From Christensenellaceae bacterium Phil1 (GTDB lineage Bacteria; Bacillota; Clostridia; Christensenellales; CAG-138): DNA of 64,000 bases. Position 1 is the first letter of the stretch. The number at the start of each line of letters is the position of its first letter. Location of the stretch: the NCBI GenBank assembly GCA_001940855.1, contig MSGS01000031.1:265199-329198 (forward strand), written 5' to 3'. Shown one piece after another: positions 41,087 to 48,595 of the stretch. The position numbers were made by a program, and so were the translations under genes. The notes beneath the pieces are model-generated. The model made no database searches. It was not told the DNA's origin and was given only the letters and a program-made list of their open reading frames with translations.

Positions 41087-42031
41087 TTAACGGTCGTCTC
41101 CTTTCTTTACGAAGCTTATGCGCGGGTCGATAAGCGCCATCAGCACGTCACCAAGGAACATTCCGGCAATGCCTATCGCGGCATATATAAGCACCAGCGC
41201 CTGAACCATTGTGTTGTCCTGAAGCTGTATAACGTCTATCAGCAGGCTGCCGGTTCCGGGTATGGAATAAAGGTGCTCAATATATATTGAACCGATTATT
41301 GTTGAAAGCACCGAACCGGGCAGGAACTGCGCCATAGGCACGAATGCGTTTTTAAATACATGGCGGAACATTATTCTGCTCCCGCTCACGCCCTTTGCGC
41401 GCGCAAGCTTTACATAGTCCATGTTTATATTATCTATCATATAGCGGCGCATCCACATCGCGTATGAGCATATGCTCAGCAGCGATATGGAGAATATCGG
41501 CAGCACCCATGTGGCATAGTTGTTTTTGTCAAACAACAGCGATAGATTGAACCAGCTTGAAAAAAACAGCTGCAAAAACAGCATCAACACAGCCGTAGGG
41601 AGCGCCTCGACAATGGCAATGAACGCCGTGCCGAGCTTATCCGCAAATTTTCCTTTGAAACGCGCCATCACGGCGCCGAGAGGTATGCCTACTATAAGCG
41701 AGAATATCATTGATATAACACCTATTTTAAGCGAATAAGGTATTTTCTTTTCTAGTATTTTTACTATGGGGTAATTCGGGCGATATATCCAGGATTTACC
41801 AAGGTCGCCCTGAAACAGGCTTTTATAGAAATTGAACAGCTGGACATATATCGGCTGATCCAGCCCTTTTTCTGCCAGCATACTTGCGCGAACTTCTTCG
41901 CTAAGCTTATCGTACTCCGCACCGAAGTAGCCTTCCATCGGCATAAGGCGCAGCAATACGAATATCAGCGTTATTACGACGAACAGCGATATTATCGCGC
42001 CCGCCGTGCGCTTGAGGATATATTCCAACAT
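41087..42031 (-). CDS. oppB: oligopeptide/oligosaccharide-type ABC importer permease (OppB-like)
   Basis: A 314-residue permease with the OppB N-terminal helix (AIISLFVVITLIFVLL), the MLAEKGLDQPIYVQL segment and the six-helix core. The EAA-loop reads VKLARAKGVSGSRIM and the end is DPRISFVKKG. Its stop is 1 base before the oppC start, so they are translated together. Confidence 0.9.
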   Translation of the reverse strand: MLEYILKRTAGAIISLFVVITLIFVLLRLMPMEGYFGAEYDKLSEEVRASMLAEKGLDQPIYVQLFNFYKSLFQGDLGKSWIYRPNYPIVKILEKKIPYSLKIGVISMIFSLIVGIPLGAVMARFKGKFADKLGTAFIAIVEALPTAVLMLFLQLFFSSWFNLSLLFDKNNYATWVLPIFSISLLSICSYAMWMRRYMIDNINMDYVKLARAKGVSGSRIMFRHVFKNAFVPMAQFLPGSVLSTIIGSIYIEHLYSIPGTGSLLIDVIQLQDNTMVQALVLIYAAIGIAGMFLGDVLMALIDPRISFVKKGDDR

Positions 42032-42047
42032 GGGGCATCATCCGCGT

Positions 42048-42072
42048 GCCGCTAAGGTGAGCAAGCAGCGGC
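42048..42072 (-). other. hairpin between oppA and oppB of the second importer
   Basis: GCCGCT and AGCGGC form a 6-bp stem over 13 bases on the minus strand. No T-run follows. It has the same place as the larger hairpin in the first opp operon and may also balance expression. Confidence 0.35.
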
Positions 42073-42155
42073 TCCTTTCTAAGAATGGCGTAAAGCAGCG
42101 GGAGGCATGAGGCGAAAACACCCCACGCCCCCGCGATATGGTTTATGATTCGGTC

Positions 42156-44150
42156 TTATTCTGCCGCGGCAAGAGCAGCCTCGCGGTCAAGCTTCCACTG
42201 TGCAAACTGTTCCTGATAATCGGTCAGGCTCATGGCTTCCTTAAGGACATGCTTGCCCTTGTAGCGCCAGATGGACACGCCGAAGGAGGAATATTCGCCA
42301 TCAAACACGGTCAGCTTGCTGGCAACGTAGCCGTTGGAGAATACACGGAACGGTATAACGATACCTTCGTTTATCAGCCACGCTTCGGCCTTGGCAAACA
42401 GTTCATAACGCTTGGCCAGGTCTACCTTCTCGGCGGTAGCTTCCTGAACCATCTTGTCATATATCTGCTGCTGTGCGCCAACGTAGTCAGCATCGTCTAT
42501 AACGCCGTTGTCATAGTCTTCCTGAGTGTAAACATAACCGGTCAGGTACTCTTCCTGAGTGCACATGGAACGGTTGTTGTAGCTCCAGCTGAGGCCCCAA
42601 GGATCGGCATAGGTCACAGGATCCGCAAAGTCAGGACCCCAACCTTCTTCCATAAGGCCGTACTTGCCGGCGTTACGGACTTCGGAGTTGTAGTTGTTGG
42701 CAGGACCGGCAACGGGAACGATGTCAATATAGTCCTTACCAAGGAGATCTTCGAGCTGCTGCTCGATTACCTGGGCAACCAGATCCTGGTTAGCCTGGTC
42801 TACGCGATAGTAATACGGGAACACGAGTGGGAAGGTCACGCCCTGCGCGCTCAGTTCGGCCATGGCCTGTTCCTTGTACCGGAGAGCTGTTTCGGGCTGG
42901 AACCAGTTCTGTTCGGTAACGGCCTCAAGTTCGCCGGTCATGGTGTAATCCTTACCGTCTACTGCAACGAAGTTCGGAGGAGTGATGGTGTTCATCAGGT
43001 ATTCTTCCGGGCTGTAAGGATCGTAGCAGCTCATGGCCTTAACGCGGTCTATACCATAAACAATGGAAAGACGGAAGGCGCGGTTGTTAACGGCGGTCTT
43101 AAATGCATCGTTGTCATAGGTTTCATCCATATGGGGATCGAAATCGAAGAACCACCACATTGCATCGTAAGTGGGACGATTCGGGCGGACGATGTTCTGC
43201 TTTTCGGGATCGTTCATCCAGCTGTCCAGTATTTCTATGGGGATAGTGGCTTCATCAATCTCGCCGCGCAGATACATTTCAGGCGCAAGTGCTTCGGCTT
43301 CGGCGTTGTACTTGCCGTAAACGGTCTTTATAGATACGTTCTCGGCATCCCAATAATTGTCGTTGCGCTCCATCACCAGTTCGTTCTGGGGTTCCCAGCT
43401 GGTGCAGTAGTATGCGCCGTTGTAAAGCAGGGTGTCGTTGGAAGTACCGTAGTATTCGCCGCACTCTCCAACGAACTGCCTGTTGGCGGGCATGAAGGCA
43501 ACATAGGTCATCATGGACAGGAAGTACGGGCAAGTGTCCTTCAGTGTGTACTGGAGGGTATGCTCGTCAAGGGCCTTTACGCCAACCTCTGCAAAGTCGG
43601 TCACGGTGCCGTCAAAGTATTCCTTGGCGTTCACTATAACGTTTGCAAGGGTATCCACGTTGTCGGATTCGTTGGCGGGGGTCAGTATCCACTCGGCGCC
43701 GTAAACGAAGTCGTCGGCGGTAACGTCGGCATATTCGTTCAGTTCGCAGTCATACCACTTCACGCCTTCGCGCAGATGGAATGTCCAGACAAGACCGTCG
43801 TCAGAGGTTTCCCAGCTGGTCGCAAGGCATGGCTTCACAACGCCATACTGGTCATACTCTATCAGCGTGTCAACAAAGTTGGACGCGGGCTTGAAGTCTA
43901 CGGTGGAGCTCGTCGCCAGATAGTTCAGCGTAGAGATCTCCGAAGGATACAGATAGCGGAAGGTAGCGTCCTCTACATAGGGGCTTTCCTCTGCCGGCTC
44001 ACCGGATGTCTGAGGAGCATCGGTGTTAGCGGGTGTGTTGTTATCGTTTGTCTGCTTGGGTTCATCGGTATCGGCGGGAGTATTGGACTGGCAGCCAACT
44101 ACGCCGAGGACCATCACCAGGCAAAGCACGATAGCAAGAATCTTCTTCAT
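42156..44150 (-). CDS. oppA: extracellular solute-binding lipoprotein, family 5 (OppA-like)
   Basis: A 664-residue lipoprotein: signal peptide MKKILAIVLCLVMVLG, lipobox VVGC (Cys20), a Thr/Asp/Pro-rich linker of about 40 residues, then the SBP family 5 domain (SWETSDDGLVWTFHLREG, DDFVYGAEW). Similar in design to the binding protein at 14.5 kb. Given the catabolic genes in its operon, the ligand is more likely a GlcNAc-containing oligosaccharide or muropeptide than a plain peptide. Its start follows GGAAAACC-like bases of weak match, so translation strength is uncertain. Confidence 0.9.
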   Translation of the reverse strand: MKKILAIVLCLVMVLGVVGCQSNTPADTDEPKQTNDNNTPANTDAPQTSGEPAEESPYVEDATFRYLYPSEISTLNYLATSSTVDFKPASNFVDTLIEYDQYGVVKPCLATSWETSDDGLVWTFHLREGVKWYDCELNEYADVTADDFVYGAEWILTPANESDNVDTLANVIVNAKEYFDGTVTDFAEVGVKALDEHTLQYTLKDTCPYFLSMMTYVAFMPANRQFVGECGEYYGTSNDTLLYNGAYYCTSWEPQNELVMERNDNYWDAENVSIKTVYGKYNAEAEALAPEMYLRGEIDEATIPIEILDSWMNDPEKQNIVRPNRPTYDAMWWFFDFDPHMDETYDNDAFKTAVNNRAFRLSIVYGIDRVKAMSCYDPYSPEEYLMNTITPPNFVAVDGKDYTMTGELEAVTEQNWFQPETALRYKEQAMAELSAQGVTFPLVFPYYYRVDQANQDLVAQVIEQQLEDLLGKDYIDIVPVAGPANNYNSEVRNAGKYGLMEEGWGPDFADPVTYADPWGLSWSYNNRSMCTQEEYLTGYVYTQEDYDNGVIDDADYVGAQQQIYDKMVQEATAEKVDLAKRYELFAKAEAWLINEGIVIPFRVFSNGYVASKLTVFDGEYSSFGVSIWRYKGKHVLKEAMSLTDYQEQFAQWKLDREAALAAAE

Positions 44151-44243
44151 CTTGGTTTTCCTCTCTGTTTTATAATATTTCTGCGAGAATCCCGCAAAAC
44201 TTTAAATTCGCCTATAATGTGGTGCTTCACACGTTCTGCGTTT

Positions 44244-44260
44244 ATTAACACCATGTTAAT
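44244..44260. promoter_or_regulatory. 17-bp operator-like dyad at the opp promoter
   Basis: ATTAACA and TGTTAAT are perfect 7-bp arms around CCA. The dyad starts just downstream of the probable transcription start of the oppA operon, where a repressor would block it. The ROK regulator in the operon is the first candidate to bind here. Confidence 0.5.
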
Positions 44261-44272
44261 TAAGTTGTACAA

Positions 44273-44301
44273 AGCATATCACGCTTGTTTGATATTGTCA
44301 A
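44273..44301 (-). promoter_or_regulatory. sigma-A promoter of the amino-sugar operon
   Basis: A perfect TTGACA and a TATGCT box are 17 bases apart on the minus strand, about 115 bases before oppA. It would drive oppABCDF, the ROK regulator, nagB and the PIG-L gene. Confidence 0.78.
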
Positions 44302-44362
44302 TACAGCGTGCAAACTCTTTTGCTGCCAATTTTATAACAGGGTGTGATTTTCTTCTTTCATA

Positions 44363-44371
44363 TGGTATACT
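44363..44371 (+). promoter_or_regulatory. extended -10 promoter of the ROK kinase gene
   Basis: TGG directly before TATACT forms an extended -10 element on the plus strand, 36 bases before the kinase start. No good -35 box is seen, so activation or the extended element may compensate. Confidence 0.45.
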
Positions 44372-44406
44372 GTATGCATAAAAAGAAAGGTTAAGGTTAG
44401 CTGTAA

Positions 44407-45252
44407 ATGAAAGCTGCGGTATTTGACATAGGCGGAACATTCGTAAAGCATGGTATATATGAAGATGGTGTTCTGAAGGATGTGTCCTCCTTCCCCACCT
44501 GCGGACAAGATGGTGCGGATACATTGATTGAACGTATACGCAATGCATGTGGAAGCATTACCAATATTGATGCGATCGGCATATGTACCCGCGGGCAGGT
44601 TAACTGCGACACCGGCGAAATAATATACGATCCGCCTCACCTTATCCCCGGCTATACTGGTAAGAATCTGAAAACCGAATTCGGCGCGTTTGGCGTACCC
44701 GTAGCCGTAGAAAATGATGCTAACTGCATGGCCATTGCTGAATCAAACGCACTTAGCGCCGATGTCACAGCGGATGTGCTCTGCCTTACTTACGGCACAT
44801 GCGTAGGCGGCGCGATAGTTCGCGGCGGCGCGGTATATCATGGAGCAAACTGGTCTGCCGGTGAGTTCGGCATGATATACATGAACGGCGAATACTATGA
44901 AAACATTGCAAGCGTTACCCGTCTGGTTGAACAGGCGAAGGCAATGGATGCCTCTCTTTGCGACGGACGCGCGATAACCGCTCAGCTTAATCGCAGCGAT
45001 GTATATGCCCTTGTTGACGGCTGGGCTAAGCAGGTAGCCGAAGGCTTAGCCTCGCTTATACATATATTTAACCCCGCCTGCATGATAATAGGCGGCGGCA
45101 TAATGGAAGATGAGAATGTATTCAATATGGTCACGTCAAAGGTAAGCGAATTGACAGCGCCAGGTTTTGACGTAAATATACGCAGTGCCCGCTTTGGCAA
45201 CAGCGCGGGACTTATTGGCGCGGGTATACTTGCGCAAAAGCTTATGAAATGA
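44407..45252 (+). CDS. ROK family sugar kinase (probable glucosamine/GlcNAc-type kinase)
   Basis: A 281-residue kinase. The phosphate 1 loop is FDIGGTFVKHG, the sugar-binding and catalytic part is VENDANCMAIAE with the base Asp, and a second glycine-rich loop is TYGTCVGGAIV. The C-terminal IIGGGIMED strip is also typical. The ROK zinc-site Cys cluster is not evident. It is divergent from the amino-sugar operon, with both promoters in 250 bases. I infer that it phosphorylates the sugar released from the imported oligosaccharide, giving the NagB substrate. The exact sugar is not provable from sequence. Ends 11 bases into the convergent TetR gene. Confidence 0.85.
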   Translation: MKAAVFDIGGTFVKHGIYEDGVLKDVSSFPTCGQDGADTLIERIRNACGSITNIDAIGICTRGQVNCDTGEIIYDPPHLIPGYTGKNLKTEFGAFGVPVAVENDANCMAIAESNALSADVTADVLCLTYGTCVGGAIVRGGAVYHGANWSAGEFGMIYMNGEYYENIASVTRLVEQAKAMDASLCDGRAITAQLNRSDVYALVDGWAKQVAEGLASLIHIFNPACMIIGGGIMEDENVFNMVTSKVSELTAPGFDVNIRSARFGNSAGLIGAGILAQKLMK

Positions 45253-45823
45253 CGTCCAAAGCTTTCGTTTTGAACCTGTGCAGCAGGCCGGTATAGCAAT
45301 CCGTCAGCGCATTGCTCACAAACTCGCCGTCCCATTCAAGATAGTTCGTTGCTATCATGGTTGCTATGCCGTGAACATAAAGCCATGTTTCAAGGTGCAG
45401 CATATATGCTGTTTTCTCGTTAAGGCCCGTAGTTTTGGATATAAGCTTAACTATTGCCTCCGTAACATCCTTGCCGCTATCATCATTTATGTTTTCGGCC
45501 GATCTGTCCCGCATAAAAAGCAGCTTGAACAGCTCCTTTTCTTCGGTAGCGAAGCGTATATATGCCATGCCCATGGCCTTATACGGCTTTTCTTCGGCAT
45601 GCGATGCGGCGCCTATGTATCCGCGGTATATCCTATCCGCCGCCTTTATGGTTTCCAGCCGGACCTCCTCCATGTTCTTGAACAGGCCAAATATAGGCTT
45701 TACCGAGCAGCCGAGCTCCGCCGCAAGCGACCTTGCGGTAAGGCTCTGCGGCCCTCCGCGCCGTATTATATTCAATGATGCCTCTATCAGCTGTTCTTTC
45801 GTGAACATAAACTTTGGCGGCAT
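45242..45823 (-). CDS. TetR/AcrR family regulator
   Basis: A 193-residue repressor starting MPPKFMFTKEQL at an ATG behind AAGGAGACG; upstream in-frame codons are not needed. The helix-turn-helix is LTARSLAAELGCSVKPIFGLF. The C-terminal ligand domain contains LHLETWLYVHGIATMIA, the mark of the TetR_C WHG-like group. A dyad overlapping its own promoter suggests autoregulation. It resembles the broken TetR part at 47.5 kb in both domains, so the two are paralogues. Target unknown; the neighbours are a GNAT and a hydrolase gene. Confidence 0.88.
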   Translation of the reverse strand: MPPKFMFTKEQLIEASLNIIRRGGPQSLTARSLAAELGCSVKPIFGLFKNMEEVRLETIKAADRIYRGYIGAASHAEEKPYKAMGMAYIRFATEEKELFKLLFMRDRSAENINDDSGKDVTEAIVKLISKTTGLNEKTAYMLHLETWLYVHGIATMIATNYLEWDGEFVSNALTDCYTGLLHRFKTKALDVIS

Positions 45824-45873
45824 AATGCGTCTCCTTAATGCTTCAGCAGTGTTGCGCAACGGCAGTTGCGTTT

Positions 45874-45913
45874 ATTATACATATAACCCGGTCTTTGGTC
45901 AACAAAGTCCGGG
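45874..45913 (-). promoter_or_regulatory. promoter and probable operator of the TetR gene
   Basis: TTGACC and a perfect TATAAT lie 17 bases apart on the minus strand. An 11-base-arm dyad (CCCGG-A-CTTTG and CAAAG-A-CCGGG, 45887-45913) covers the -35 box, where a TetR dimer could repress. Confidence 0.72.
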
Positions 45914-45923
45914 CAATGTTCGC

Positions 45924-46448
45924 TTATTTCTTTAGCTTTTCCCATTCCTGCCGCGTTATTGCGTAGGCTGAGCTTATCTCTCCCTCATCATCCCTGAATT
46001 CTTCAACCAGCTTCATGCCGTTTGCCATAGCCACTTTGCTTGAAGGCGTATTGTCGCGCTTCATGTATGAATACACAGCGTTAAACGGAGTGTTCTCAAA
46101 CGTCCAATCCCGGCAGGCCATTGCTGCTTCCATTGCCAAGCCTTTATGCTGAACATCTCTGCGCAGATGGTAACCTATCTCCGGCTTTATTGTGCCGTTT
46201 ATGTTCTGCATCGTCAGCCCGCAGTCGCCAGCCATCTCCCCCGTTTCCTTCAATACAAGTGCCCATAGGCCGAAACCGAATATGCCGTATCTTTCAATGT
46301 TTCGGTTTATCCAGTTCATCACCCGCTTTTCGTCAAACGTATATGGATAATGGCGCATTATGTCCGAATCGCCAAGCACCCTATACAGCGCGTCAAAATC
46401 GTCCTGCGTCATTTCCCGCAGTATTATGCGCTCAGTCTCAATTATCAT
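45924..46448 (-). CDS. GNAT family N-acetyltransferase (RimJ/RimL-like)
   Basis: A 174-residue acetyltransferase starting at ATG 46448 behind AGGGGAGC. It has the N-terminal IETERIILREMTQDDF strip, the GYHLRRDVQHKGLAMEAA acetyl-CoA pyrophosphate loop and the VAMANGMKLV end. This is the Acetyltransf_3 branch that acts on proteins or small amines. It overlaps the hydrolase fusion gene by 11 bases and is expressed with it. Substrate unknown. Confidence 0.88.
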   Translation of the reverse strand: MIIETERIILREMTQDDFDALYRVLGDSDIMRHYPYTFDEKRVMNWINRNIERYGIFGFGLWALVLKETGEMAGDCGLTMQNINGTIKPEIGYHLRRDVQHKGLAMEAAMACRDWTFENTPFNAVYSYMKRDNTPSSKVAMANGMKLVEEFRDDEGEISSAYAITRQEWEKLKK

Positions 46449-47451
46449 ATATGCTCCCCTGCACATTGGCCTTCATCCAACGATTAAGCACCTTCATCTG
46501 CTCCGGAGTATGGAACCAATGCTCTCCTTTTTCCATTACTGTAAGCGTTGTTGCACAGGATTTCGAAAATCTTTCTATTGTCTCTCTCGGTGTCATGTTG
46601 TCTTTGCCGCCGTATATAATATCCGTCGGTTTATCCCATTTGTATGGATTTTTTCGCACCCAGCTAAGATAGTTCCAGTTGAGCGTTTCGCCGAAATCAG
46701 TTGGTATCTTTATGCGCTCGGCAAGTTCCTCTTCTGTGACCCCAGCCCATTCCATCATTGTACATATCAGCTTTTCCATGTCTACAATAGGCGATATGAA
46801 CATTGCCTTATCTATCTTCTTATCCTGCAGCGCAAGCATGCTGAACCATGCGCCTATGCTCACAGCGCAAACGCTGATTGAGCTATATCTTTCCGAAAGC
46901 AGCTCGTATGTCCTTTTTATTTCAGGCGCAGCCATCCACGGAAGCAGCTTTTCCTTGCTGTTTTTCCGATCACCATGCTCCGGCAGGTCTATCGCTATAA
47001 CCTGATAGCCCTGTGGGCAGGCGTATTGCGCAAAATTATACGCTTCTTCCTTATAGCCCATCTTGCCATGTATATACAAAAACGCCTTGTCGCTTGGCTC
47101 GCCTGCTATTATTGCCGGTATATCTTTTATTTTCGTACGCTTTGCTTTTATCTCCGCCCTTGCGTTGGCCATATGCTTGCGCGCCACAAGCTCGCTCAAT
47201 ATAGCATCGCGGTCGTAATTACCGTTTGCGAAGCCCTTTATGTTCTTAGCTGCCATGCACAAACTTAGGCTGAACTCTGTAAGAATAGCGTTTATCTGCC
47301 AATCCGCATATGGGTTCGAATCCGTAACTATAAGCGTAGCCAAGCTGTTCACGACAAGCCACATGTCCCTAAAGTAGCAATCCGCCGTATCGGCATCCAT
47401 CTTATATGTGCGCATCAGCGATTTTCTCAGCGCAGCTTTCGATTGCTCCAT
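46438..47451 (-). CDS. 3' part of a frameshifted TetR/alpha-beta hydrolase fusion
   Basis: Residues 1-85 resemble the C-terminal domain of TetR regulators (YFRDMWLVVNSLATLIV, comparable to the TetR at 45.2 kb). From about residue 115 on the protein is an alpha/beta hydrolase: FLYIHGKMGY for the oxyanion part, the nucleophile Ser in CAVSIGAWF, the Asp in YGGKDNMTP and the His in GEHWFHT. So a regulator domain and an enzyme are fused. The listed ATG has no ribosome site. The reading frame continues upstream to about 47.51 kb, where it meets the TetR N-terminal piece one base out of frame. The whole gene would span 46438-47798. Confidence 0.8.
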   Translation of the reverse strand: MEQSKAALRKSLMRTYKMDADTADCYFRDMWLVVNSLATLIVTDSNPYADWQINAILTEFSLSLCMAAKNIKGFANGNYDRDAILSELVARKHMANARAEIKAKRTKIKDIPAIIAGEPSDKAFLYIHGKMGYKEEAYNFAQYACPQGYQVIAIDLPEHGDRKNSKEKLLPWMAAPEIKRTYELLSERYSSISVCAVSIGAWFSMLALQDKKIDKAMFISPIVDMEKLICTMMEWAGVTEEELAERIKIPTDFGETLNWNYLSWVRKNPYKWDKPTDIIYGGKDNMTPRETIERFSKSCATTLTVMEKGEHWFHTPEQMKVLNRWMKANVQGSIYDN

Positions 47452-47504
47452 TGCCGCTATCGTGCTCGGTTTTTTCTCGTCTACCTTTGAAATGAACAGC
47501 GCCT

Positions 47505-47798
47505 TTAAAGCATCGGCTCGTCCTTAGCAAACTGAATATATTCTGACATGAACCCAAGAAACGGCACTGAATACTTCAACCCGTCCTCTATGTATTCATC
47601 AAACAGTTCCTTCGCGATTTCAAGCACGGCGCCGCGAAGCTTGTCTATCGAATAAAAATAATTGAACATAGGCCTGGTCGACATACATCCCGTTTCAGCT
47701 ATGTCGCGTGCGGTGATTTTCTCTATTCCCTTTTCCCGCGTCAGTTCAAATGCTGCGTTAACAATATCTTCCCTTGAAAACTTGGTCTTAGGCGGCAT
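47505..47798 (-). CDS. 5' part of the frameshifted fusion: TetR DNA-binding domain
   Basis: Starts MPPKTKFSREDIV and carries the helix-turn-helix ITARDIAETGCMSTRPMFNYF. It stops at residue 97 (TAA at 47505-47507) in the sequence CTTTAAAGG. If one T were added to this T-run, the frame would run on as ML-L-KALFISKVDEK into the downstream gene, matching FKLLFM of the paralogous TetR. The change may be a real mutation, a phase-variable run or a sequencing error. Promoter and ribosome site are intact. A 97-residue truncated TetR could also act alone on DNA. Confidence 0.75.
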   Translation of the reverse strand: MPPKTKFSREDIVNAAFELTREKGIEKITARDIAETGCMSTRPMFNYFYSIDKLRGAVLEIAKELFDEYIEDGLKYSVPFLGFMSEYIQFAKDEPML

Positions 47799-47865
47799 AG
47801 TCTATCATCTCCTATTATGCATTGCTCTTTGCGTAGCTAATATCGCCAATTGTGTAACAATCGTT

Positions 47866-47896
47866 ATTATATACTCAATTATTTGATCTGTCAAAT
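47866..47896 (-). promoter_or_regulatory. consensus promoter and operator of the TetR-hydrolase gene
   Basis: A perfect TTGACA and a perfect TATAAT are 17 bases apart on the minus strand. ATTTGA-TCTG-TCAAAT (47881-47896) is a perfect dyad that covers the -35 box. A second small dyad, ATTGT-GTA-ACAAT (47849-47861), lies just past the -10 box. Confidence 0.78.
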
Positions 47897-47899
47897 CAA

Positions 47900-47948
47900 G
47901 ACTCCCCTATATGCCCTTGAATTAAATCAAGAAACATATAGGGGACTC
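47900..47948. repeat. long imperfect palindrome
   Basis: Two 14-base arms (47900-47913 and 47935-47948) pair with one mismatch, and an inner hairpin CTTGA/TCAAG fills the middle. It lies between the riboswitch-controlled gene and the TetR promoter. It has no T-run; it may be a terminator of another type, a cruciform site or a small mobile palindrome. Confidence 0.55.
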
Positions 47949-47977
47949 ATCGGGAGCAAATTATGTTTAGGCGGCGC

Positions 47978-48283
47978 TTATGCTTTTACCGCCGGATCCA
48001 TCGGGAAGAATATAACGTAGCACTCCGTCATCTCCCCAAGGAACAGGAATATGTTTTCGCCCATTTCAATATGGCGCTTGAATGTAAGGTCGGGTATAAA
48101 TAGTCTGCCGCAGGTGCGCTTAGGGCCTTTTAATGTGTATCCAACGTCGTTCGGATCTGCATGCAGGGCATTTGCAGCCTCGCAAAGGCCCGGCAGTTTC
48201 AGTCGCTTTTCAAGCTCGCCAAGGCTTTTCTCCGCATTTATATATACCAAATGGTCAGGATCCTGAAACCAGTTTATGTTCAT
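47978..48283 (-). CDS. unknown 101-aa protein under cobalamin riboswitch control
   Basis: I do not recognise the protein. It begins MNINWFQDPDHLVYINAEKS, has two Cys residues, and ends in a hydrophobic strand-rich part (ENIFLFLGEMTECYVIFFP). No signal peptide is present. The ATG follows ACGGAGG at good spacing. What makes it notable is the complete B12 riboswitch and terminator directly upstream, with nothing else in the transcript. A role in cobalamin transport, processing or B12-independent replacement of an enzyme is therefore inferred. No known B12 transporter or enzyme motif is visible. Confidence 0.7.
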   Translation of the reverse strand: MNINWFQDPDHLVYINAEKSLGELEKRLKLPGLCEAANALHADPNDVGYTLKGPKRTCGRLFIPDLTFKRHIEMGENIFLFLGEMTECYVIFFPMDPAVKA

Positions 48284-48295
48284 ATTAAAACCTCC

Positions 48296-48332
48296 GTAAT
48301 AAAAATGCCGCCGGAAAATTCTCCAACGGCAT
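48296..48332 (-). terminator. riboswitch-controlled terminator
   Basis: ATGCCGTTGG pairs with CCGGCGGCAT (two G-U) over 8 bases, then TTTTTATTA on the minus strand. It stands between the cobalamin aptamer and the 101-residue gene, so B12 binding would end transcription here. Confidence 0.78.
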
Positions 48333-48390
48333 AGATAAAAAGCTATCCTAATGCTGCTTCCGTGTCCAAATCCGCGTGGAGAAGCTTGCT

Positions 48391-48545
48391 CCGTGCAGGT
48401 CTTCTGGCTCGCGCATCATTGCTTTGCTTCGCCTTCCCGTAATAAACAGTGGCATATTGAAGCATCGCTCGCGCATACAGCGGCGGGACCGCGCAGGCTT
48501 TTAACCTGCTTCCCTTTTAACCGATCGATTACCGATCAGACACGG
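48391..48545 (-). promoter_or_regulatory. cobalamin (B12) riboswitch
   Basis: On the minus strand the conserved blocks appear in order: GGTTAAAAGGGAA, then GCGGTCCCGCCGCTGT, then ATGCCACTG, then CGGGAAGGCG, then the B12-box end GAGCCAGAAGACCTGC. The closing stem P1 pairs CCGTG (48541-48545) with CACGG (48391-48395). These are the hallmarks of the cobalamin aptamer; the ligand may be adenosylcobalamin or another form. A terminator follows 60 bases later. Confidence 0.93.
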
Positions 48546-48566
48546 AACATATTCATGTTCATATTT

Positions 48567-48595
48567 ATTGTATCATTATGCGGCGCATATGTCAA
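48567..48595 (-). promoter_or_regulatory. sigma-A promoter of the riboswitch transcript
   Basis: A perfect TTGACA and TACAAT are 17 bases apart on the minus strand, and the -35 box overlaps the last codon of the MATE gene. The transcript starts near 48560, just before the aptamer. Confidence 0.8.

Noticed and set aside
42138..44381. 747-codon plus-strand open frame
   Set aside because: It lies antisense to the clear oppA lipoprotein gene, and the predicted protein is low-complexity Val/Gly/His-rich with no family resemblance. It is a shadow caused by codon use.
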